Assembly: GCF_046630445.1 (NCBI RefSeq)
Contig: NC_092335.1
Span: forward strand, 4,383,501-4,447,500
Length of the DNA stretch: 64,000 nucleotides
Source: Rutidosis leptorrhynchoides
Lineage: Eukaryota; Streptophyta; Magnoliopsida; Asterales; Asteraceae
Direction: 5' to 3'
How positions within the stretch are numbered: the stretch's first letter is position 1; the number at the start of each line of letters is the position of its first letter. This document shows positions 53,851-63,151 of this stretch, one piece after another. The notes under the pieces are model-generated. The model did no database searches. It was not told the origin of the DNA and saw nothing but the letters and a program-made list of their open reading frames with translations. A program made the position numbers and the translations under genes.

Positions 53851-54123
53851 TTAGCGAGAGGTAAGGGATTCTACTATGCTGGGCTGCAACATTGCACTCA
53901 TTGTTATCCATGATCTAAAATATCCACCAAGATATTCTTTCGCTTGTTGATTAATTGATAATGGAAAATTAATGACACGTGGGCCAATGAACACAAGACA
54001 AGAATAAGAGATTTGTAGATAGTTATTTGAATCTATTTTTAGTCGATTTGTTAAAAGAGGCAGCTCATTCACTTCACGCAATCCTTTCCCGTCAAATGTA
54101 CACCACATCAAATACCCAAACAT
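53851..54123 (-). CDS. Unrecognised 90-codon ORF
   Basis: Minus-strand open frame from an ATG: MFGYLMWCTFDGKGLREVNE to LQPSIVESLTSR. I do not recognise a family. No signal peptide or motif stands out. It could be a fragment of a decayed host gene or chance; no TATA box was assigned. Confidence 0.2.
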   Translation of the reverse strand: MFGYLMWCTFDGKGLREVNELPLLTNRLKIDSNNYLQISYSCLVFIGPRVINFPLSINQQAKEYLGGYFRSWITMSAMLQPSIVESLTSR

Positions 54124-54185
54124 GTATAAATCTCATCATCCTAGTCAATAGTCATCGGTCCTTTGTCTGCAGATTATTATAAACG

Positions 54186-54241
54186 GTGTTATTTATAGTT
54201 ATATAATTAAAGGTGTTATTTATAGTTATATAATTAAAGGT
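54186..54241. repeat. 27-bp tandem repeat, two copies
   Basis: TGTTATTTATAGTTATATAATTAAAGG occurs twice head to tail, followed by a T run. Confidence 0.85.
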
Positions 54242-54341
54242 ATTTTTTTTTTTTTTTATCGATTTGTAGATTTAATCAAACTAGCTATAGATAAATGAAA
54301 TGATAGAAATAAAGAATTAGACTTTCCAATAATCATTCATT

Positions 54342-55020
54342 TTTTTTTTTTGGCAAAAACTAAGAAATATATTAATTTTGGAGAACATACAAGGCTGGAC
54401 ATACCCAAGCCCAAAAACAAAATACAACCACACACCAAACTAATACAGAAACAGAGAACACAAAAACAAAAAACTAAACAATTCTAAATCCCATATCTTG
54501 CCACTGGAGGTCCCACATCTTGGCTGCTTTCAACACAGCAGCAGACTTTTTAACTTTGAATGTTATCAATTTCAACCTAACATACTCCTTGATATCTCCA
54601 CACAAAACTGCAGCATCTTTCTCCTTTTGAGCAAAAAGTCTACAATTCCTCTCATTCCAAATGAAATACACCCCTGCTGCAATAACAATCCTATTGATAA
54701 TACACCAAATATTATTTGAAAATGGGTACTGTGCCATATCCTGCAAAATCCCTGGCAAATGATTTGGCAGGCCTCTAAACACTAATTTGCTTTTCAAAAA
54801 ATTCCAAACACTTGCACTATAATCACATTGGAAGAACAAGTGCTTAACAGAATCATTAGTCTTCCCACACAAAGCACAACTGAACATTTTATGAGGATAC
54901 CAAACTTGCATTCTGTCTTGAGTGCTTAACCTATTGAGAACAGCAAGCCACAAAGCTGACTTAAAAGGTCCGCTAACCCTATTATATGACTCTATGACCA
55001 TCGACTTTGACAACGTCTTC
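54342..55020 (-). pseudogene. LINE 3' end with RT zinc-binding domain
   Basis: The minus strand encodes about 180 residues: YNRVSGPFKSALWLAVLNRL, FSCALCGKTNDSVKHLFFQC, SVWNFLKSKLVF and IWNERNCRLF. These are the zinc-binding domain and tail typical of plant LINE pol. It ends at a stop at 54474, a short 3'UTR and an A run (54352-54342 on the minus strand). An in-frame stop just before the segment (55020-55022) and the missing upstream RT mark a 5'-truncated copy. I could not find its target duplication by eye. It is a different family from the copy at 52202. Confidence 0.75.
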
Positions 55021-55403
55021 TACGAGTACTATTTTATCTTATTTATTAACGTAAGTAACACGCAATATGCCTTTTATTTATTTATTTTATAAAAAGTTAA
55101 ACGTCCTTTGTTCTTTGATTAATTACAACAAAGTTAATAATTACTTACACAACAATTATTACTAGCTAGGCTTTCCGTAACCCAAAGCCTAACACATATT
55201 ATAATAATCTAACATAATATTGTTGAACTATATCTATTTTTAAGAAGTTATAACAAATGACACGACTCAGAAGGTGACAATTAAGTTGTGATCTACTAGT
55301 CACAAGAAATAAATAAAAGATACTAAAAGCAGGTCAACAGATTGAGCTAAAATGGAACGGGATATGATCGTAGAAACCAATACCCACCCAACTTTCTGTT
55401 ACG
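55021..55403. other. Intergenic, upstream of the LysM gene
   Basis: AT-rich sequence without ORF or repeat that I recognise; it presumably includes the LysM gene promoter. Confidence 0.5.
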
Positions 55404-55415
55404 TATATATAAATA
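55404..55415 (+). promoter_or_regulatory. TATA box of the LysM gene
   Basis: TATATATAAATA lies about 120 bp before the ATG, leaving a plausible 5'UTR of about 85 nt (CA-rich, 55440-55524). Confidence 0.6.
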
Positions 55416-55524
55416 CACCCACATATTCATTCCACTTTTCATTATAATCCAACACACAGCCTAATCATCATCCATCCATTCTATTTACATACAAATTAAT
55501 TAATTAATTTTCCTGTGATCAGTG

Positions 55525-55863
55525 ATGATCATGGCTTCATCTAGGGTGAGTTTTACTGATGCAGCTCGCTGGTACTGCATCATATTTCTCGCGCTTCTAC
55601 TCTTGGTAGGCTCTTTTATTGATCAGGATAATAACAATAACAATAATAATGACTATTCTTGGATCAAGCAAATGAACTCTGTTTCGGCTAATTATTCTTG
55701 TGACGAGATTTATGTGGTCGGAGAAGGGGAGACTTTGCATACTATTAGCGACAAGTGTGGTGACCCGTTTATTGTTGAAGAAAACCCGCATATTCATGAT
55801 CCAGATGATGTTTTCCCTGGGCTAGTTATCAAGATCACACCTAACTCGGGTTCTCGTAGTTAG
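55525..55863 (+). CDS. Small LysM-domain protein
   Basis: 112 codons, single exon. Residues about 16-32 (WYCIIFLALLLLVGSF) form a signal anchor or signal peptide. A poly-Asn run encoded by AAC/AAT repeats follows at 36-42. A single LysM domain spans about 62-105 (YVVGEGETLHTISDKCG...NPHI...DVFPGLVIKI), with Cys59 and Cys78 possibly bonded. It matches the plant family of short, single-LysM proteins (about 100 residues; Arabidopsis has several uncharacterised members). LysM domains bind N-acetylglucosamine polymers; the partner here is unknown. The first ATG is 55525; ATG 55531, in a better context (A at -3, G at +4), could be used instead. The gene looks intact and is the clearest complete host gene in the window. 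Confidence 0.88.
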   Translation: MIMASSRVSFTDAARWYCIIFLALLLLVGSFIDQDNNNNNNNDYSWIKQMNSVSANYSCDEIYVVGEGETLHTISDKCGDPFIVEENPHIHDPDDVFPGLVIKITPNSGSRS

Positions 55864-56494
55864 ATATATACAGATACCACTTCATGCACTCGATATTTAC
55901 TCCTTTTTCCCCCTTTAATCACACAATATACGTGGTTCGTTTTAATTCTTTTGATAGCCAATAGTTTTCGATGGTTACGTAGTTAAGATGTAGGTTGTGT
56001 CATAAAGAGGTAAAAAAAAAAAAAAAAAAAAACTATCTTCTTTACCAAGGGGACAAGGTTTTTGTAAAGTTAGTAATTTGATTTCTAAGTTTTATGGCAA
56101 ACTTCCTGTAAATATAATCTTTATAATTGATTGGATACATAGAATTTTGTGTTATGATTATAGAAATATGTTTTGTATATTGAAAATCAAAAATAAAATA
56201 TATGTTTGAAACCAAGTGTATTGATTCATCTATGATCGGTTGAAAGTGGTGGTTGGTTGAAAATCGTTGTTGGTTGAAAATGGTTGTTGGTTCAATATAT
56301 GCGTGATCATGTATATAAATAAACAATAAACAATGATAGTGATTGTAAAAGTGGCCGGCTGACTATGTGTTTGTGATTGTTTATTATGTTGATTATATTA
56401 TATGATTAAGTATATATTTTAAATCCACAAGTTATTCAAAGCATTATTTTAACATATTTGTTTATTTTCTAATATTCAATGAGTCATTTCAATT
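55864..56494. other. 3' flank of the LysM gene
   Basis: AT-rich 3'UTR/intergenic sequence with a run of A at 56012-56031 and short GGTTGAAA-type repeats at 56238-56290. No gene seen. Confidence 0.5.
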
Positions 56495-56496
56495 GA

Positions 56497-56513
56497 ACAA
56501 CAACAACAACAAC

Positions 56514-56550
<37 letters not shown>
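56497..56550. repeat. (AAC)n(AAT)n microsatellite
   Basis: Five AAC units followed by about twelve AAT units, bordering the inverted-repeat element at 56551. Confidence 0.92.
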
Positions 56551-56551
<1 letters not shown>

Positions 56552-56690
56552 GGTTTTGCTAACGAAAACTTTTAGAGCTATCGTTAGTATGTTTTAATGT
56601 GTTGTAATGAATGGTTATATGCTAATCTGAAAGCGACACTTTATTTATTAGTTGTACAATCAATTTAGGGTTGTCGTTGGCAAAATTCTC
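56551..56690. mobile_element. Candidate MITE with imperfect terminal inverted repeats
   Basis: TTTTGCTAACGAAAAC (56554-56569) and GTTGTCGTTGGCAAAA (56670-56685) are inverted copies with two mismatches. The element is about 140 bp, noncoding and AT-rich, and lies between ATAATAATA runs that could hide a TAA or ATAATAAT duplication. A non-autonomous DNA transposon is the best guess; the superfamily is unresolved. Confidence 0.5.
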
Positions 56691-56692
56691 AT

Positions 56693-56750
56693 GATAATAA
56701 TAATAATAATAATAAGAATAATAATAGTAATAATAATAAATTAATAATAA
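56693..56750. repeat. (AAT)n microsatellite, interrupted
   Basis: ATA/AAT units with a few G interruptions; probably the same microsatellite as 56497-56550, split by the candidate MITE. Confidence 0.85.
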
Positions 56751-57153
56751 ATTTAAAACCATTACTAACTACAAACACCTACACCTTTTGCTTTTGTTTA
56801 AAGCATTATAAATATAAGAAAATCTTTTTTATATAATTTGTTATTAACAAACAAAAATATTGTAAAATTAATAATTGTCGCTCTACGTAACTTATTAATT
56901 GTAATGTACAATAGTTTTATTTTTTATGTGTGTTTAATTTAATGTTTAGACTTTAGATTTAGATAGATAATAAATTCATAAGAAATTTAGTGAAATGTAC
57001 TCTGTATATTTGTTGGGTAAATTGAAATGAATGGATTAATAAAATGGCATGAAATGAAAGTGTTTCACCAAAACTGTTCTGGTACTCTTCGAATGGGCTA
57101 GTATTACCCATCGGCCCAAATTTAAGTGATTCTAATTGGCTGATTGATAACCA
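56751..57153. other. Intergenic sequence before the F-box gene promoter
   Basis: AT-rich, no ORF or repeat recognised. An ATTGG (inverse CCAAT) lies at 57135-57139. Confidence 0.45.
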
Positions 57154-57162
57154 TATATATAA
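57154..57162 (+). promoter_or_regulatory. Candidate TATA box of the F-box gene
   Basis: TATATATAA, about 300 bp before a candidate splice donor. It fits a first noncoding exon from about 57190 to 57465. Confidence 0.4.
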
Positions 57163-57189
57163 GTCGTCATCCCAAAGTATGGACGTCTT

Positions 57190-57465
57190 GTTTTCACATT
57201 TGATTTTGATAGGTTCCTATTTTTTTATCAGTTTCAAAATAAATATTTAGAAGGAGGTGAGAAAAAATATGAAAGGTATTTTAATAAATTATGTTAAAAA
57301 TTAGTGAATCCTTTAAAAAGAAGGTTTGTAACCTGATTTTCAATCGTCTCTCTTCTTCTTGGTTCTTGTTCCTCTTTATTAAGAGAAACATCATCTACGT
57401 ACATATTTTTGTTTTTCTTCTAATTGAATAGCTCAAGCCATATCCACCAATTGACTTTTGAACAG
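57190..57465 (+). other. Candidate 5'UTR exon of the F-box gene
   Basis: CT-rich leader (CTCTCTTCTTCTTGGTTCTT near 57350) ending GAACAG|GTTCGT at 57465/57466. The matching acceptor would be TTTCATATCTCAG ending at 63133, 18 bp before the F-box ATG. Without copia G the intron would be about 630 bp. The exon start is a guess. Confidence 0.4.
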
Positions 57466-57811
57466 GTTCGTTATATGTAAATTTTCATTCTTTTTATTGA
57501 GTTATCGTGTTTTTTGTTAGATCACCATTATCTTTTTAGTTTTGTAATTTTGAAGGACATGTTTTTGGTTATAAATGTATTCATACATAGCGCGAAGAAA
57601 AAATGGCACACAATTTGTTTGATTATTTGCCCAAGAGAGCCTCAATAGACCTTTTATTTTGAATTTGAATTGCACACAATCTTTTTAATTATTTTCTTAA
57701 CAGAGCCTAAATGGTTCATTTCTTTATAATTTGAGCCGCACACAATGTGTTTGATTATTTTAATGAGAGAACCTCAATATATAATGGTCTTGATATTGTA
57801 TTTACTTGATC

Positions 57812-58170
57812 TGTCAGAATGCAACAACAACATAACCAAATAACCATGTTTGGTTATTTGGTTTAGTGGGATCAGAAACCTAGTTTCATCATCTCCCAAT
57901 TGAGTCAAGTCACATGATGCCAGAAGTCAAGAAATCTAAAACAGAACAGTCTAAGACAGAAGGCAACAAAAGCAAACGACTACTAAGTCAGGCACAATCA
58001 CCAAAAAATAAAAAAACATATTGGATAGACACTCCACTTGAAAATTAGCCGTTATAACTTTTGCAATATAAATAGAATAGCTGATCATTGTATAATTGTA
58101 TCAATTCAAGTCAATATTACAACTGATCAATACAAATTGCATTTATAACATTAAATTCTCTTGAATAACA
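57812..58170 (+). repeat. 5' LTR of copia G
   Basis: 359 bp. Contains a perfect 10-bp-arm hairpin (57836-57861) and a TATA box TATAAATAG (58067-58075). Confidence 0.95.
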
Positions 58171-58182
58171 TGGTATCAGAGC
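58171..58182 (+). other. Primer-binding site of copia G
   Basis: TGGTATCAGAGC directly after the LTR; initiator-Met tRNA type. Confidence 0.9.
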
Positions 58183-58271
58183 TGACGGTATAGATCGAGG
58201 GATCAATACATCCGGTTTTTAGCTTCAATCATTTACCCGGAAAAAAAAAAAAAAAAAAAACTCAAGCTGCC

Positions 58272-61200
58272 ATGTCAAAAGATGACGGTAGCTCAAGTCA
58301 TAATGATTTCAGCATACAAATTATGAAATCTGAGCAATCAAGGGTAATTAAAAACAGTTACCTTAATGTTCTCTGTCATTCACCACCGATCACCATCAAA
58401 ACCGACGAATTAGTGACCAATCAAGAAGGTAAAGGGCTGAAGACGACGGTGATGGCGACAACGGTGGCGACTAGAACAACGGCCGGAGACAACCGTGTGG
58501 CAACCGGCATCGTCACTTCCGTAATCAACCGAAAGAATCACAATTTTACAGCTCAGAGATCAACGAGAGGTAAATCGAACTCTAATCTCTCATATCAAAT
58601 ACATAAAATGACTGAAAGGGTGAGAAAAACACCCTCAAACCATGTTTATAGAGCCAAATCGGCTGTAGCAAAATTAGGGTTAAACCCAAATTCCTCTTAT
58701 CATATATCGATAGATGATGAAGCAACATGGGTAAACCCTAATCGCTTCCATTGCCTTCAAGAGAAAATCAATAAAGGAAATATAGACTCTATTGATGAAT
58801 CTTCGCAGATGGCTTATAGTACAAAAGGGGATGGGATGAACTGGAAAATAAAACACTCTTCCCAAAATAAAGAGTCAACAGACTCTTTTAATAACCATAA
58901 GCCAAATGCCTTTTCAATAAAAGAAGAGTCAAAAGTGACTCACGGCTGTCACCCAAACAAAAACAAAAAGATAAATTTTTTGGTGGATTCATATAATTCC
59001 ATTAATATACAAAGTATTCCCTCTAAAACTAAATCCCACGAATTTGACCAAAAAAAGTGTTACAAACTTTTTAAAGATTTAAAATTTGACACTAATTTTA
59101 ATAAAACTTATATTTTTGATACTAGCATTTTAAAAGGTAAAGCAAATTTAGTTTCAAATAATATTAAAAATAACGAATGGATTTTTGATTGTGGTGCCAC
59201 TCACACCATGAGTTTTGAAAAATCAGATTTTTATGCTCAATCAAAACCCCGGGTTAGTAAAATTCAAACGGCCAATGGTGGTGTGGTACAAGTTGAAGGG
59301 GGTGGAAAAATTGAGATCACTCCGACTATGAACTTATCTAATTGTTTATATATTCCAACCTTGTCACACAAACTTTTATCCGTTAGTCACGTTACAAAAG
59401 AGTTAAATTGTTCCGTCTTACTACACCCCACGTTTTGTATCCTACAAGATATTCGAACTGGGGTGATTATTGGACGTGGCACCGAACGGGGCGGGTTGTA
59501 CTATGTGAACGAAGTAACCCAACATGGTACCGTGACGCTTGCTCACGGAACACCTACGAGGGAAGCTTGGTTATGGCATAGGAGATTGGGTCACCCATCT
59601 GCCGGATACTTACATGCTTTATTTCTGAGTCTTTTTCCATCAAACGTTACTTTAAACTGTGAAACTTGTATTTTGGCTAAAAGCCACCGAAGTACTTTTA
59701 GACCTAGTAATACAAGAAAAGATGTTCCTTTTGCTTTAATCCATTCGGATGTTTGGGGTCCTGCACCGGTCACTGGAGGGAAAAACTTCCGATATTTTGT
59801 CCTTTTTATCGATGACCATTCACGCATGACCTGGATTTATTTTCTAACTCACAAATCGGAAGTGTTTGAAAAATTTTCTCACTTTTATAAAATGGTTCAA
59901 ACCCAAGTTAATAAAAACATACAAATGTTAAGATCCGATAATGGAGGTGAGTTTGTAAATTCATCAATGAAATCTTTTTGCGAAAATAATGGGATTATTC
60001 ATCAAACCTCGTGTGCTCATACCCCCGAGCAAAATGGCGTAGCCGAACGGAAAAATCGACTACTTTTAGAAATGACAAGAGCATTATTAATTGAATCCAA
60101 AGTTCCGAAGAGTTTTTGGCCCGAAGCTCTTGCTTCCGCTACTTATCTTATCAACCGACTACCTACCAAAGTTTTGGGCACAAAAACTCCGAAAGATACA
60201 CTTTCTCAATTTCATACGCTTCCGACTTCATTTAGCGTTGAACCTCGAATATTTGGGTGCTCGGTCTTTGTCCACATTCCAAAAAATGAACGCACCAAAC
60301 TAGATCCATGTGCGGAAAAATGTGTCATGGTGGGTTATGGAATTAACCAAAAAGGGTATAGGTGTTATAGTCCCAAGAGACGTCATGTTTTTACTACAAT
60401 GAACTGTGACTTTGTCGAAACCGAATATTTTTATAATACCCAACTCACGAGTGAGGGGGAGAAAGAAGATAACGACACTCTCAGTTGGATAACATGGATA
60501 CCTAAACCTGGGAACATTCAAACACCAACATCAAATCCTGATCCAGAATCACCGAATCCACCAACATCAGATCCTGACCCCGAATCATCAAATCCTGATC
60601 CCGAATCACCAAATCCTAGTCCCGAATCATCAAATCCTAATCCCGAATCACCAAATCCTAGTCCCGAATCACCTAACATTGAACCAAATGAAATCTCCTC
60701 AAGTAATGAAGTTCAAGAGGAACAAAACAGTCAAACTCACGATATACCACTTGACAACAATTCCACTTCCGATGAAACCACAGAAAGATATGTTCTACCA
60801 CAAAGAGCCAACAGGGGAGTACCGCCAAAGAGATACTCTCCAGAAAAAGAAGCTCAAAGATCAAGATACCCAGTTACGAATATTGCACACGGGAACCTAT
60901 CAAGTGAAGCACAGAAATTCAACTCTGCTTTATACTCTGAAGAAATTCCAGCTACAGTTGATCAAGCAATGAAATCTGACAAATGGAGAAAGGCCATGGA
61001 AGAAGAAATGGAAGCACTCAAGAAAAGTGATACATGGGAAAAATGTGTCATTCCGCAAGGAAAAAACCCTGTAGGGAATCGATGGGTGTTTACAATAAAA
61101 TACAAACCAGATGGTACCATTGAAAGATACAAAGCCCGGCTAGTTGCCAAGGGATATACTCAAAAATATGGAATAGATTATTCAGAGACTTTCTCACCAG

Positions 61201-62512
61201 TTGCAAAGATTGATACCATCAGGGTTCTCTTCTCTATCGCTGCAAATGAAGACTGGCCACTTCACCAATTTGATGTGAAGAAGCTTTTCTCCATGGTGAA
61301 TTAAAAGAAGAAGTCTATATGGATGCTCCACCAGGATTCTCAGGAAACTTCAAAAATGGGGAAGCTTGTCGACTTAAGAAATCTTTATATGGGTTAAAAC
61401 AATCTCCACGGGCTTGGTTTGGGAGATTTACACTATTTATGAAAAAATATGATTTTAAACAAAGCAACTCGGATCATACTCTCTTTTTTAAACGAAGAGG
61501 AAATTTAATCACATGCTTAATCATTTATGTTGATGATATGATAATAACAGGAAATGATAAAGAAGAAATTTCTAACTTAAAAATGAACTTATTTAAAGAA
61601 TTTGAAATGAAAGATTTGGGCAGGCTTAAGTATTTTTTGGGGATTGAGGTATTACGATCCCAACAGGGAATATTTATCTGTCAAAAGAAGTATGTTCTTG
61701 ATTTTCTTGCAGAAACAGGTATGATTGATTGCAAACCAGCTGATACTCCAATGATTCCAAACCAAAAGTTATATATGGAAGACGAAGCTGATCTTGCTGA
61801 CAAAGGGCAATACCAAAGGATGGTGGGAAAACTCATCTATCTTGCTCACACTCGGCCAGATATAGCACATGCAGTTGGAGTTGTGAGCCAGTTTATGCAT
61901 CAACCACAGATTCACCATATGGAAGCTGTAATGAGGATCATCAGATACTTAAAGAAAACATTAGGCAATGGAGTTGTATTAAAAAAGAATGGGCACCTTG
62001 AAGCGCAAGTTTATACAGATGCAAGTTGGGCTGGAGAGAAAGGAGATAAACGATCGACTTCAGGTTTCTTCACAATAGTTGGAGGAAACTTAGTTGCGTG
62101 GAAGAGTAAGAAACAAAAGGTCGTTTCCTTATCAAGTGCTGAATCAGAATTTAGAGGAATTGCAAAGGGAGTGGTGGAAGCTTTATGGATTCGAAAACTC
62201 TTGACAGAAATAGGATTTACTCCAAAAGAAGCTATTCAGATTCTCTGCGATAATGAAGCAGCAATCGCCATATCAGAAAATCCAGTTCAACATGACCGAA
62301 CCAAACATGTGGAAGTTGATCGACATTTTATTAGACAAAAATTAGATGATGAAATCATTTCTCTTCCATCAATCAGATCCGAAGATCAGCTTGCCGACAT
62401 CCTCACCAAATCAGTTAACGGAAGACTCTTCAATGAAGTTCTTGGCAAGTTGAATATCGGAAACCCCACTATTCAACTTGAGGGGGAGTGTCAGAATGCA
62501 ACAACAACATAA
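58272..62512 (+). pseudogene. Copia G polyprotein region (unusual N-terminus, PR, IN, RT, RNase H)
   Basis: The ATG at 58272 lies about 90 bp after the primer site. The first ~300 residues show no gag (UBN2-type) domain and no zinc knuckle that I can recognise. Then protease ([12 protein letters not shown], near 59180), integrase zinc region ([19 protein letters not shown]) and core ([29 protein letters not shown]). A linker holds repeated NPDPESP-type heptads (60530-60670). RT follows ([38 protein letters not shown]) and then RNase H (YTDASWAGEKGDKRSTSG, SLSSAESEF, KHVEVDRHFIR). Order PR-IN-RT-RH defines Ty1/copia; the Tork/RE1 neighbourhood is likely but unproven. The last codons run into the 3' LTR. 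About one break. Confidence 0.88.
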
Positions 62513-62847
62513 CCAAATAACCATGTTTGGTTATTTGGTTTAGTGGGATCAGAAACCTAGTTTCATCATCTCCCAATTGAGTCAAGTCACATGATGCCAG
62601 AAGTCAAGAAGTCTAAAACAGAACAGTCTAAGACAGAAGGCAACAAAAGCAAACGGCTACTAAGTCAGGCACAATCACCAAAAAAGAAAAAAACATATTG
62701 GATAGACACTCCACTTGAGAATTAGCCGTTATAACTTTTGCAATATAAATAGAATAGCTGATCATTGTATAATTGTATCAATTCAAGTCAATATTACAAC
62801 TGATCAATACAAATTGCATTTATAACATTAAATTCTCTTGAATAACA
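62489..62847 (+). repeat. 3' LTR of copia G
   Basis: 359 bp, with hairpin at 62513-62538 and TATAAATAG at 62744-62752. It points toward the F-box coding exon 305 bp downstream. Confidence 0.95.
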
Positions 62848-63133
62848 TGATCATGGAGAGTTACTTCTGCGTTTAATTTACATGGTTATAAAACTGTATA
62901 GCTAATGTTTCGTTAAGAAGATTAATGATCCTCTGTAAATATTGTAGCAAGTAATGAGGTAATTATATCTTGATCGCATATGGTGTGAATGACCTGTTTC
63001 AATGAATTTGTTGGTGGTTTTTGAATTGTATATAATATATTCATGTATATGTTTAAGGAAACAATTCCTAGTGTTACAGAACATCCTTTTGTTTGAAAGT
63101 TGATTATTGTAACTAACTCATTTCATATCTCAG
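62848..63133 (+). other. Remainder of the candidate F-box 5'UTR intron
   Basis: AT-rich, no ORF; it ends in CTAACTCATTTCATATCTCAG, a good branch/acceptor-like stretch. Confidence 0.4.
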
Positions 63134-63151
63134 CCTTTACCTACCTAAATC

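Larger units (their letters stand above)
57812..62847 (+). mobile_element. Copia G: Ty1/copia element in the F-box gene 5'UTR intron
   Basis: 5036 bp with 359-bp LTRs (57812-58170 and 62489-62847; TGTCAGAATG...GAATAACA), TSD TGATC (57807-57811 and 62848-62852), primer site TGGTATCAGAGC right after the 5' LTR, and purine tract GAGGGGGAG before the 3' LTR. The LTRs differ at about four positions, about 0.4 My at 1.3e-8. It looks nearly whole, with about one break. Confidence 0.95.
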
